Origin: Gnetum montanum
Lineage: Eukaryota; Streptophyta; Gnetopsida; Gnetales; Gnetaceae
Assembly (NCBI GenBank): GCA_015680685.1
Contig: MNCI01001975.1
Coordinates: forward strand, 335,334-399,333
DNA: 64,000 bases
Direction of reading: 5' to 3'
A program made the position numbers and the translations under genes. Shown here piece after piece: positions 10,240-22,099 of this stretch (position 1 is its first letter; the number at the start of each line of letters is the position of its first letter). A model generated the notes under the pieces. That model saw only the letters and a program-made list of their open reading frames with translations, did no database searches and was not told where the DNA came from.

Positions 10240-13200
10240 TTAGGAGACTTTCTTCTGAAGCAAGGCTTGATGATGGTGATTATTTGGATCTCCGATATGA
10301 CTCCATAGCTGTAATAAGAGAAACAACTGATTAGCATTCATCTTGAATTTTGGGGCTTGAGATATAATTTGGAAGTGAACATGCTGTAAAATTTGCATTT
10401 TTTCCGAAGTAGTTAGCAGTAAGGAGTTTGAAATAATTGTCTTTTGAAAATGTGTGGTACATCTACGTTTCCAAATATTATATAAGATTATGGGCCTAAG
10501 AATCTTCCATAGGAAATGAGAGTTTTTGGACCTGATAGGTAAGAAACCAAACATTACAGCCTCTTGTGTAAGAGTGCATGAGGGAAAAACCTTAGAGGCC
10601 CATTCCCATGCATGCTGAGCAAATGGGCAAAGCCAAAAAACATGGACAAAGGTTTCAGGGTCATTACATAAAGGGCACTTAGGGAGTGAATCCCGAGGTA
10701 TGCTAAACGTTTCCCGATTGGGAGGCCTTGATGAAGAAAACACCAAAGGAATTGTTGAATTTTAGGAAGAGAAGGGAGATGCCAAATTTGGTTGAAAAGA
10801 GAGATCCAAAAATCCTCAGTTTCTTGTTTATTCCAGGATCGATTACAGCATAGAATGACTTCGGAAGAATCGTGTAACAATTGGAAGGGAACATGTGACC
10901 GATAAGGAAAATTTTTTGACCCATTAGACCAATGGAGGCCATGAAATAGACCTTGGATAGTACCATCAAGGCGTAAAGATTGATGAAGAAAAGTATGTAT
11001 TTGGTGAAAGCAAAGCCTCATTACTTTCGAAGCGCCATATAGGTTTTCAAACGCTTCCCAAGAAATCCATTGATTAGCAAGGCGAAGACAATTAAGGGAA
11101 ATCACTCCCTTCCGATACCAAATAATGGCTAATCTTGCATTAGAAATGGCAAGAGGGGTAGGGTTCAAGGGTAACCACCAAGGGCAAAGCATGGGAAGGA
11201 GAGTAGGGTTAAGATGGATATTAGACCATTTAATATGATGGTGGAGAACTTGCCAAGCCTTCCAAATGCTTTTGAATACATGGGAGCCAGGAATGGAGAT
11301 AGAATGAGGAGAGAAAATCCAATTAATAGGATGGATGTTTTTCCAAAAAGGCTTATGTTTAGGAAAACTTTGATGAAGCCTTAGCTGGAGAAGATTTCCA
11401 ATTATGTCAGAGGTGTCCAGATGTTGCACAAGCCACTTAGCTACTAAGGTGAGTCCCTGTTTGTATGAATTCAACAGTCCTAATCCTCCTTTGTTTCTAG
11501 GAAGAGTGACAATGTTCCATGCAACACGATGAAAACCACGCTGGGAATCTTTAGATGACCACATGAAGTCTCGAAATAATCGCTCCAAGTTTTGATAGGC
11601 TGTGTGGGAAGGAGCCCAGCATGAGGAATAATATACATGGGTAGAAGCACAAATGGATTTACAAACAAGATATTTTCCTGCCAAGGTAAGGGGCTTAGTC
11701 TTCCACTTTTTAGTTTTCTTACGAATACGAGAGATAACTAGCTCCCACAATGTAGAAGTAGGACCACGAAATCGAAAAGGGATTCCCAAGAGCTTCATGA
11801 TCTCATGGTCTTGGATTAATTTCCATGGATAGGTGGGGAGTTTACTATAATTGTTATGAAAACTATATACAGAAGATTTAGACCAATTAATGGTAGAACC
11901 AGAGAGAGAACAATATTGCTCTACTTGGGCTAAAAGACGTTTAACGTTATCGGTTGTATTTTGGATTAGAAAAAAAGAGTCATCAGCAAAATGCATATTA
12001 AGCAGTTGATGTTGAGGAGAGGAAAAGTGCATGCCATATAGCATACCTGAGTGAATATCGTGGTTAATTTGATGGCAAAGGAAATCCGCAGCAATTATAA
12101 AGAGATAAGGGGCAGGAGGACAACCTTGTCTTACTGATCTATGAATTACAAAGGGGGCGGTGATGCCAAAGGTGGTGGCTATTCTCGCATTAGCATTTGA
12201 GAAGAGACATTTCACCATATGAAGATACTTGGAGCCAAAACCTAGTTTTGACATAGTTTGAAGGATGAAGTCCCACTTAATGTTGTCATAGGCCTTTGCG
12301 TAGTCCAATTTCATCAAAAGGATGTCTTGGCCATCATCCTCAGCCCACTGTAAACCTTCCCAAGCAGCCACAACATTATCTAAGATATAACGCCCTGGGA
12401 CAAATCCGGTTTGTTGAGGGGATATAATTTTATGAAGGAATTTTTTCAAACGTAAAGCTAAGCATTTGGCCCAAATTTTGTATACCACATTAAGAAGAGT
12501 AATGGGTCGCCAATTAGCTATACTAGTAGGGTCTCCTGATATGGGAAGGAGGCGAATAATCCCAAGATTTAAATTTGGTCCAAGAGAACCTAGATGGATA
12601 GCCTCTTTAATTACTTGGAAAAGGTCGTGGCCAACTAGATTCCAATGCCTCTGAAAAAACTCAACAGGGAAACCATCATATCCAGGAGCTTTCCCAGAGC
12701 TAAGTTTGAAACAAGCGTGGTGAAGCTCTTCTTGAGTGATATTAGCTTCGAGGATGTGAGACATGGATGAGTCAACTAACCTAGGATAGTTACACGTAGT
12801 GTCCTCAAATGATGAGAGATTCATTGGGGAAGCTATAAACAAGGCTTCAAAGTGCTCCTTAAGGTAAGAGAGGATACTCTCATGATCATTGATAATAACA
12901 CCATCCCCAGCGAGAGTATCTGGGGATGGAATGGAAGGAGAGCTGTTAAGATATTTAAAAAATTCCTTACATTGCTCATCTTGAATCTTCAACCAAGTAA
13001 GTCTACTTTTGATTAAGGCACTGTGGGCCTTGTGGACTTCCCAAGATTGGAAAGTGGAGTGAACTTTAGCAAGTTCTTCGTGAATGTGGGTGTTAAAGGG
13101 TTCTATGGATAACCTTTCCGTAAGATTATTAATAGTTGAACAAATGTTGTTGTACTCTTGTCTAGAACGAGAGGCCACTTCCTTGCCAAACTTCTGAGCA

Positions 13201-14105
13201 AAGTTCCTCACCCTACTAGTAGTTCGCAACCACCATTGGATCCAACCCACCTGGCCAATGGGCCTAGGTTCGGCATTCCAAAGATTAGAAAGAAGATGTT
13301 GAGATGAAGGAGACTAGAATAAATTAGAGTGTAGGCGGAAGAGGTGGAATCTGGTCCTATGAGAAGTACGAAAGATTTGCATGGAAATGGCGATGGGATA
13401 ATGGTCAGATAACGTAGCATGTTGGTGAACCGTAGTGGTGGAGATTGCCCGCCAAAAGGATAGTGTGAAGAAGTAAAATCGATCTAGCCGACTATATATT
13501 CGAGCCTGACCTAGACGAAGGTTACTCCAAGTAAATCTATGGAGAGATCTGCTAGAGTTATCCGTGACTCCGTCAAGAAGATAAAATTGTTTTTTAAAGT
13601 CAGACCAATGTTGAAATTCATGAGGAGGAAGTCGAAAAGGAACTCCCCCAAGTTTATCGTGAGGAAATTCAATCATATTAAAATCTCCGCCAAAAGTCCA
13701 AGGAACAGAAGGAAGAGAAGAGGTTAGTTCCTACCATAAGTTAGCCCATTCCATGGAGTCATTTGGAGCATAAATAGAGCAAACCCCTAAGGGTCCTTTG
13801 GAGGAGGAGAAGATAGCCCAAGAAACTCTTTGTCTTGAATCGGAACCAGAATGGATGAGTTTGTCTTTCCAATGGGCTGAAATGAGAATAGCGGCTCCAC
13901 CTTTTCCATACTCGTGGGAGGTAGCTATGACTGAGGAGTGGGGAAGAAACCTATGAGCTGAAAATGCTAAGTCAGAGATTGAAATTTTATTTTCCTGAAG
14001 AAGGATGAAATCAAAGGAGGTATTCAGACTAGAGAGAAAATTGCTAGCCCTTTTACTTCGAAGCCTATCTGTAAGGCTGCGAACATTCCAAGATACTAAA
14101 TTCAT
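10240..14105 (-). pseudogene. LINE ORF2: endonuclease-reverse transcriptase
   Basis: ORF2 starts at ATG 14105 (MNLVSWNVRSL). The endonuclease keeps its signature residues: Asn in SWNV, Glu in LLQENK, Asp in GGDFN and the SDH motif. TAG stops interrupt the frame at 13733-13731 and 13316-13314, but the frame is otherwise continuous through the RT. RT blocks include SSGKAPGYDGFPVEFF, KLDYAKAYD, RQGCPPAPYLF and the catalytic FADD. A frameshift near 10690 leads into a Cys/His-rich tail (CPLC...H...C, 10620-10680), the usual plant zf-RVT domain, ending at 10240. Expected activity is target-primed reverse transcription of its own RNA. As it stands the copy cannot make full-length protein. Confidence 0.9.
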
Positions 14106-15205
14106 GAGGAGGTAGAAGATGCAGGTAAGGAAAGAACTTTAGAGGATTTGATGGTTGATGTATCCTCTTCCATTATGTTGGAGAGGACAACTAAGGGGTC
14201 GTTTGTATTAACTGGGACTACAGAAGAGGCTATATGAGAGGGAGATAATGGAGGGTCAGAAAAGGAGGAGGGTTTAGCTCTTTTCCTGCCCCCTTCATTC
14301 CCTCCCTCAATGGTTAAAATAGAGTCCTTGAAAGATTTAGACTGGGTGACTTTAGCTTGCGAAGTGATCTTTATAGAGGGGCTAGAATGAGGGACCTGTG
14401 TGGTAGAGGATTTAGGTTTGGAGAGAAAACTAGAGGTCTTGTGGGGAGTGGCTGCAAATTTGAATGTTTTCGGTGGGACTTGAGTTTCATCTATAGGGGA
14501 AGAATGGTGTTGTGAAGGGTTGTTTGCATTTTTCTTCCTAGCTAAGGAAGGGTAGGCCGAGATGTGATCAGCTCGATGACAATAGCTACAAGAGTTTGGA
14601 AGGTAAAAATAATCAAATTTTTGTGTGAACAATTTTCCTTTAGCCGCTAATGTGAGAGAGGTTTTCTTGTGAGAGATGTCTAGTTCTATACAGTAGCGAC
14701 GAAACTAAATTCCATTAACCTCTACTCCATGATTAGAGATAATGTGACCTAGGGTACTGACAATGTCTCTCGCAAAGGTGGAAAAAATAAGAGGAAGATT
14801 AGGTAACTTCACATAATAGGGGATAGTTTTATAGGCCAGGTTAGTGACATCGAAGTCAAATTTCGATGGACGGACGACCAGGGTGGCATTTTGTGCTGGG
14901 AAAAAATAGGCTGAAAGGGCTTTCTTGACATGAGAAGCATCAGAGAGTTCTGCGAGCACAAAGTTTCGAGCATAATATCGGGCATAGGAAACGGTTATGC
15001 CATGAGATTGTAGAACAAATTTGATGTACAAATTGAGATTTACGGATCGGGGAATAAAACCCATAATTTGAATAAAAATGAACCAGGATGCAAATTCTTT
15101 AGCTACATTATCAAAAAGATCGTCCAGAATAAAAAAATCAACATTAGTGGAGTTGGGGAAACTTCCCTGCTACGAGGAACCAGACGGGCTGTGAGACGCA
15201 TCCAT
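14102..15205 (-). pseudogene. LINE ORF1: RNA-binding zinc-knuckle protein
   Basis: The likely start is ATG 15205-15203 (MDASHSPSG), which is in frame with the rest and lies in a good plant start context (ATGG). Two TAG stops break the frame, at 15172-15170 and 14707-14705, with open frame between and after them. The N-terminal half matches the DUF4283-like ORF1 domain of plant L1 elements (YYARNFVLAELSD, then VNGI and RRYCIELDIS). A zinc-knuckle remnant CSYCHRADH follows near 14590; the last Cys of the expected CCHC appears to be Pro. The C-terminal third is Ser/Thr/Pro-rich. The stop overlaps the ORF2 start (ATGA, 14105-14102). Role by family: packaging of LINE RNA. Confidence 0.8.
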
Positions 15206-15830
15206 GACTACACTGGTGAACCCGTTGATGCCAAACCACCTCAAGGATTCCGAAAAACCAGGGGTTTCTGAAAAAACAGCGGCAAGATGAATAGAGCGTG
15301 GATCTGTGCAGGCGGCGGTGGCGGCAGCGACGGCGGCAGCAGCAGCAGTGGAAGCAGGGTGTGAGACTGGAAGCGGCGATTAAGGAGGGTGTGAGTTTTG
15401 TGCAGAGCGAGGGCGTCGACGGGAGGATCGGGCAGAACCAAAATGTGGAGTGTCTGAAAAATGTGCAGATCTGAAACGTGAGGAAACTACAAGGCCTAGA
15501 AAACGCATGGATCTGGAACATGAGAAGTCTGCAGAGCCAAAGGCAGATCTGGATCCTCTGCTTGAAGATCTGGAACCGCTGCCAGCAGATCTGGGATCAC
15601 GACCTGTAGATCAGAGATTGCGGCCTGCAGATCAGAGATCGCGGCCTGCAGATCAAAGATCTGCAGAGGTGGAATGCCCGCGGCTGTGACTATGTCCGCA
15701 GCTGCAACTACGACTGCGGCAGTGTTCTGAGGGGTTGCTGCCGGAGGAGAGGTCGTCGCGGTGAGCACCGTTGCCAGGGGAGCACCAAAGACCGGAAACC
15801 GTGAAAAAACCTAAAATCTGAATTTGATTG
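15206..15830 (-). promoter_or_regulatory. Putative LINE 5' UTR / internal promoter region
   Basis: This GC-rich stretch immediately upstream of ORF1 stands out from its AT-rich surroundings. It contains CAG/CGG-rich runs (15300-15360) and a short tandem array around 15590-15670, with unit gcggcctgcagatcagagat plus one base, about 21 bp. LINE promoters are internal and lie in the 5' UTR, hence the call. No transcription start can be seen. Confidence 0.5.
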
Positions 15831-17377
15831 CAGGTGTAGTTGTTTGAAAGATATTAGGTTTTGCTTATCCATGGCCCCTCCCAAGACTCCACCTTGCCAA
15901 ATAAGTATTGAGCCTCTTGATAATGGTTCATTAATAATAAGTAGAAAATTCTAAAACAATCTAAATCAAAACACCTATAAAAGATTGCTAAATACTTGAA
16001 TTATTATGTAGTATGCATCCTCACCAAGATTAATCCTTAGTAATTTATAAAATACATTACATAATTCTTTTTTATGCACCGTTTATATATTAATGCAGTT
16101 TCTCTAGTTTTCCAATAAATCAATTTGTCATCAATAGTGGACTATACTTCTTCAATCTTACATGGTTTAGTTTAAATTTCATTTGTAATTCTTTTGCCAA
16201 CAACTCTTTATCATACCTATGTAAGTTGGACGAGATTCTCATTTTGCTCTTTATCTTTATTGTTACTTTAACTTCATAAGGGAGTTGTGGTATTTCAAAC
16301 TTCTCTAGTTGACAAGAATTGACTCTAAACAATACATACGTTAGATAAGATTTTTATTTTACTCTTCCCATACAAGTCTTTATTACTTTTTCATCTATAT
16401 AATGTAATAAAATTTTAATATATCAACTCTTTAGCTAAGAGGATTTGACTCCAATACATCCTTTCCATTGGTCTATGAGTTAATATTATGCATATTTTTT
16501 TGTTAATTTCAGTGAAAATATGAATAATGATAAAATAAAAGTAATAATACAAGGTTTAAAAAATCATTCATTGTAAACAGTTCAACTAATTAGAATCATG
16601 TTATAATCAAATGGTAAATTTGATAAGGATAGAAGAAATATTTTTTAGGGGAAGGGGTGTTAGACCCCAAAAACAAAATGTATTATAAAAAAAATTAGAG
16701 TACAATCAAAGAGAAGCACTAAAGAGAGTGAAACTCTAACATAGTAAAAATGGAAAGACCTCACTCTTTTGAGGATGTCATTTTAATTTTTCATCCTTCT
16801 TTTCAATTCTAAAAAACCTCTACTTTGAGAAAGGAAAAGGATCTTACCAAAAAGTATGCTTTTGGGTTTTCACTTCCTACTAAGGGCTTTTTGTAAATGA
16901 AATAGAAAAAAATTAAAGGATATATTCAAGGTTGCAACTAAAGCATGAGCTATTAAATGATAATACGTTGAGTTGATGAAGGAATAATATTAATTGATGG
17001 ATCTTTACAAGAAATCACATTACATTGAAACTTCCAAATGACATAAAGAATAAGGAATCAAAAGCAAAACCAAATGTGAAGAAAAAATCCTCAAAGTTAA
17101 GGAATATCATCATATAATACTTCCTTTAACCTTGGCTTAAAGCCAAGTAAATATGAGCAGCACCAAGAATAAGAACTTTGAACAAAAGAACAAGTAAAAT
17201 AGAAATAGATGAATGAGACTTCCTTATTGTAAAGAAGACATTTAAGATCATGAGCACATAAATGAAAGGGATGAAGATTAATAGGAAAACCTTGATGAAT
17301 CAAATACCCTAAAAAATTCTTAATATTTGAAAGAGTGGAAGAACTCTATATCTTCTAAATTTAATACTTTTAAAAGT
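15831..17377. other. No gene supported
   Basis: AT-rich sequence with only short frames. I see no domains, and no LTR or RNA features. Confidence 0.4.
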
Positions 17378-18000
17378 TGATGAGTGGTGAGAATTCCCCT
17401 ACATCCAACAATACAACTTACAAGTATTGCATGCAACCTAATTGTAATTTGTGAATGTGTTAATGTAATTTCTAGAGAGATAATGTGTAGTTCATTAATC
17501 ATTGCCTTCCCACTAGAGTTAGTTATGATTAAGATGTATGATTTAACTCATAATGAGGTATATGATATAATGATGTTATTTAGCTATAATAACATTCAAG
17601 TAAAATATGGTAATTAATTGTTCAAACTGATTATTCTAATGAACAATAAAAGTAAATCCTATATTAGCCTAGAACAATGAGCATCCATTCCCAACTTGTT
17701 ATACATGCCTTGAACTAGCATAACTGTTATTAGGATTAGCAAGGAATATGCTTTTAGGCAAACCAAATGTTATCACTACTAGGATACGAAACAACTATAT
17801 ATTATGCTCGAAAATGGTTGTACTCATTTTTCCAAATTGCTATTATGCAATGGAAATGTAAATGACATTAGTAATGTAAATAACATAGAAATATAAAGTG
17901 CATTAGAAAGTAAAGGTCTATTCTAAGTGAAATGTTGCAATGAATAAGAATATCTCAATCTTATTAGCATCATGGAATTGTGTCTTGGAAATGAAACCAA
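17378..18000 (-). repeat. Family A LTR (older subfamily), 3'-truncated in plus coordinates
   Basis: It starts TGATGAGTGGTGAGAATTCC and follows the same order of sub-sequences as the copy beginning at 18001. It stops where that next copy begins, so the two stand in tandem. Several stretches, for example ctaatgtaatttct and the block around tattattaggattagc, are shared between the two copies. Confidence 0.65.
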
Positions 18001-18708
18001 TGATGAGTAGCGAGAGTTCCCCTATGCTTAACCATACAAAATACAAGCATTGTGTGCAACCTAACAGTAATCCATTGATGAGTTAATGTAATTTCTATAG
18101 AGTTAATGTGTAAATTATTGATCATTTTCTTTTGACAAGAGCTGGTTATGATCAAGGTGTATGTCTTAACACATAGTAAGTTATATGATATAATGATGCT
18201 ATTTAACTATAATAACACTAAAGAAAGATATGATTATTGATTGTGTAAACTAATTATTCTAATGAATAGTAAAAGTAAATTCTATATTAGTCTAAAGTAA
18301 TGAGAATCTATTCCCAAGTTGTTGTACAAGTCCTAAACTAGTGTAACTATTATTGGAATTACCAAGCAATACACTAGTAGCCAAACTATGCATTATCACT
18401 ACTGGGATATGAAACAACTATATGTTATACTCAAAACTAGTAATACTCATTCCACTAGGTTACCATTATGTAGTAGAAATGTAATGACACCATCAATGTA
18501 AATAAAAAGGAAATGTAAATTGCATTAGAAAGTAAAACATCTATTCTAAATAAAATGCTACAATGGATAACAATGATCTTGATCTTATTATTGTCATAGA
18601 CATACATCTAGGTAGAATGTCACTCAAATAAGACTTTGTATAATCACTTCAAGTTCACTCTGCAGGCACTCACAAACTAACAATAAATTCATAGAATAAA
18701 ATTACAAG
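18001..18708 (-). repeat. Family A LTR (older), left part; continues at 24421-24596
   Basis: It starts TGATGAGTAGCGAGAG at 18001 and is interrupted at 18708 by the complete gag-only element. The LTR resumes after that element and ends ttcatca at 24596, followed by tacccctac, the reversed polypurine tract of this family. It is therefore the 3' LTR of an older minus-strand element. Confidence 0.7.
18704..18708. other. Left target-site duplication (acaag)
   Basis: The five bases acaag precede the left LTR and recur directly after the right LTR at 24421-24425. This fixes both ends of the gag-only element. Confidence 0.9.
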
Positions 18709-19662
18709 TGATGAGCGGCGAGGTACCCCTACACTCAATCATATGAATACGAGCGTTCATGCACGATCTGGTCCAACTCCGTGGATAGGCTAGTTGTGGT
18801 ATCTAGATAGTTACACATTGATCGCAGTTCACTGTCTTCCCACCTGGACTAGTATTTTCTTTGTCACGTATGGTTTAGTCCAGAGTGAGGCGTATGATGT
18901 GATCCTAGACTAGTGCTACTCATAGAGACAATGGAAAATAATCTTGATTAAACTAATGAGCAATAAAAAATCAGTCTAAGCTAGCCTAAGTGTGATGAGC
19001 ATTCGTTCCTTAATCATCCATACACATCTTGGAACTTGTGCATGACTACTACTGGGATTAGCAAGTGTAGATCCTAGGTACGCTACTAAGTTACCAGGTA
19101 GTCACACTTAAATGCTCATGATTAAGTTGTACTCATTCTGTAGTTAACAACAAGAATAGTAAATGATGATAAAGAAATATTAACTAAGAAAAAAATAAAT
19201 AAAAATGATAATTAACAATAACAATCAAACAATTAAAATTAAGTGAATGTTGCAATGATGAAGTAATCTCGATCTTTATTTCCGGTCATGTGCACGTCCA
19301 AGTACGTCACACTTGAATAAAGGTGTCGTACAATTACAAACATCACACTATGGGCATACACTTGGGAAAATAATCTAACTTCTATGAAAACAAAATGCAA
19401 GAGCTTTGCTACAATTGACAAAAAGGTACCTAAGTGTGGCGGAGGGTCACTTATTTATAGGCTAAAAATAGACTTTGTGTAAATAGGACCGCATCGATGC
19501 ATGGGTGGATGTGTCGATAGTATGGGGCCCCGTATACCTGACGTAGTTAATGCAACCCTGATATAGGGGCTTTGATATTGGGGATCCAATATCGGGGCCT
19601 ATCAAACCAGGGCTCTGATAATAGGGCTTCGATAACTTGGCCTGACAGACCATGACTCATCA
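18709..19662 (-). repeat. 3' LTR of gag-only element
   Basis: 954 bp, TGATGAGCGG...CTCATCA. It differs from its partner at 23485-24420 by substitutions and small indels, for example an extra stretch near 19560-19580 (gatataggggctttgatatt). The element has therefore aged moderately since insertion. Confidence 0.9.
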
Positions 19663-19675
19663 TACCCCCACGACT
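19663..19675 (-). other. Polypurine tract of gag-only element
   Basis: The minus strand reads CGTGGGGGTA directly before the 3' LTR. The same GTGGGGGTA motif stands before the LTR at 171. Confidence 0.75.
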
Positions 19676-21051
19676 GAATAACAACTCATCCTCAAGTCAA
19701 AGAAAGTGAGGAACAAGTTCAATTGATTACACAGTGGATAGGTATGGGATTATTGACTGACTAGGAATTTATTCATGCCGCAGTGGAGAATTAAACAAAA
19801 TTTGGACACAGACACAAAAGATAAAACTTGTGGAAATCATGGGGTTCCCAGTAGTGGTGGCTCCTCCATGGGTGCCTCTCCTTTGTTTTGTGCATCATGC
19901 TCTGAGATTGATATCATTGAAGAAGCACCTAATGTTTCTTCTCTTCTATTTGAGGATTATGAGTTGTCCATACTAATGTTCCAATGTTTGATGGAGTCAG
20001 CACTTTTCATAGAAACGATATCTATAGGAATACTTGATTGGCCTTGACATGCATGCTGCAAATAGCCATCATTCCTCTTCATAGGCTTGGGCCCTAACCT
20101 CTCCTCCTTTTGCTTGGATAGATTATGAAATAATTGGAGTTCCATGATGGATGCTGAATGCTTGTGCCTTCTACTCTACATGTTCTACATGAGATCCTTA
20201 GCCTTTGCTTTTTCCAGGTCATTTGGTTGCACCTTGAGAAGGTCCTCCTTATTATCTTATTTTACGGGCCATCTATAATCACACAAAGATCAATTTTTAG
20301 TAAGGTTATTGAAAAAAGTTCAATGATTTCATACCTTAATCATTTCCTTTAATAAATATTGAATTCTTTACTTAGTGTGATCTTAGAGTTAGAAATTTTT
20401 CAAGGAAGTTGTCCTAAAAGTTTAATGTCAGACCTAGTTTTGAGGAACGTTTGATAAAATGATGACAAAGAAAGGAATAGATTTGGCAATGAAGTACTCG
20501 GAGGGCATAAGATGATGTGGTGGTGTGCAACAAGTACAAATTACAAAATTCACACAAGTGGATCCTCCCCAAAGCAGGTTCCAACCTATATGCCCTTGCG
20601 TAACCACACCTTAAGATGTTGGTAGGCACTAGAAGGGTTAAATGTAATCTATACTAATGCACAAAACACACACATGTTGATACCACCGTGATGAGGTATG
20701 AATTCAATGCTATATAAGACATGAGTCACAAATACATGAACAGGGAGATGGAATGAATTGGAGAAGGGGTTGCGGAGATTGGGACGTGAGGTAACTGACT
20801 TAGGGCACAATGAATCTTGAGTGTAGGGCATGATTAATGTGTCATTAGCCCATCGTTCCAAAATCAAGACCAAGTCAATTCCTCTGATTAGTGACATTGC
20901 ATCATTTCATCCAATGATGGACAACCATAAGAGCACCATGACAGCAAGGCATATGATCAGTTGGCGTTTTGTGCAAGGGAGGAGTGACTTGGAATTTCTT
21001 TGTAGCATACTTTTTGTTTGGCCGCTTTGGCACACTCTCTTTTCCCTCTCT

Positions 21052-21096
<45 letters not shown>

Positions 21097-22090
21097 TTGT
21101 TTTTTTTGTTGGATGCCTTTAATACTCTTACTCCCATCTTTAGTTACATCTACAAGGATCTTACTACAACCAAGCTGCATGATAGCACCTACAGATGTCA
21201 CCAAAAATAATCCACAAGTTCCCTTGATGTCACACCCTAGCCATTTCCTCTTAGTCCATCATTCTTCACTCTGGGCATAATGAGCACAAAATTACTTTAA
21301 TTTTTAATGATGTCAAGAATATCATCATACCTAGAGTAGAACCTCTTATTAATAGAATGGTTGGGTGGATGTGATGGGCTTGCTGTTCAAATAATTAGTC
21401 ACCTTAGACTTGATAGCATAGAACAACACCTCAACCAACGAGTCACATGAGTGTTTTATTCGTAGATGAGATTACTCATAAAAAGATAAAAATATAAAAT
21501 AATAAATTAAAAGATGAAAAACCAGAAAAAAAAGTTGAAAAATTAAAGAAACAGAAAACATTTATTAATTCTATGTTGTTAGAATGGAGGATACCCCACA
21601 TAACTAAATGGTTGAGCATGGCTAGAATTAATAAATGGAAGGTGGGGATCCCTGCATGTTGAAAATATTGGAACTTGGTCATACTTACCCCATTGGGGTT
21701 CACACACTTGATTAGAGTTGACATAGTGGGGCAAGTTATAAGATGTGGTTAATTTATAAGGAGTTGACTCACTATGGTACTTATGACCGTAAGATGGTAT
21801 GTAAGGATCAGCATGTCTCCCCATGTGGCAATATTAATTGGGCCCCATGGTTGTTGGAGTATTGAGTGGTGGCCTTGATAAGGTAACATGAGGCTTTGGA
21901 TTTGAAGAGGAATATGCACCATAGTGTTGGATTTGTGCTGAGTTGGTGGATGCAGTGGTTTGTAAACTGTGGTGTCCCTTTTGATGGTCACATCTAAAGA
22001 AGGGACACCTTCAATGTTGTGAAAGACCTCCATTGCTATTGACAGTAGCAGCACAAGTAACGTTTGCAGGTTGGTGCTATGATGCAAAAT
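19676..22090 (-). other. Internal non-coding part of gag-only element
   Basis: Where an autonomous element would carry protease, RT and integrase, no such motifs appear in any frame. It holds a (CT)n microsatellite (about 21044-21097) and Pro/Tyr/His-rich fragments around 21580-22090 that may be the C-terminal tail of gag. Confidence 0.6.
21044..21097. repeat. (CT)n microsatellite
   Basis: A run of alternating C and T broken by single substitutions. The apparent open frames through it on both strands (Ser/Leu or Arg/Glu runs) are artefacts of the repeat. Confidence 0.9.
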
Positions 22091-22099
22091 CTTCTAGCA

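Larger units (their letters stand above)
10240..15205 (-). mobile_element. L1-type LINE, nearly intact
   Basis: A minus-strand non-LTR retrotransposon with the plant L1 layout. ORF1 (RNA-binding, zinc knuckle) is followed by ORF2 (AP endonuclease, reverse transcriptase, C-terminal zf-RVT-type domain). The coordinates cover coding sequence only. The GC-rich tract at 15206-15830 is probably its 5' UTR, and the 3' end and target-site duplication were not found. Damage is slight: four in-frame TAG stops and one frameshift. It is therefore the youngest coding element in the window. Confidence 0.9.

Noticed and set aside
12466-12654. Plus-strand frame inside the LINE
   Set aside because: It is a shadow of the RT domain, which is clearly coded on the minus strand.
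15144-15521. Cys/His/Arg-rich minus-strand frame upstream of LINE ORF1
   Set aside because: It is an out-of-frame reading of the GC-rich CAG/CGG tract in the LINE 5' UTR. ORF1 itself can be traced in another frame from 15205.
20830-21280. Overlapping open frames of about 100-126 codons on both strands
   Set aside because: They owe their length to the (CT)n tract at 21044-21097, which is free of stops in several frames. Outside it they show no domain.
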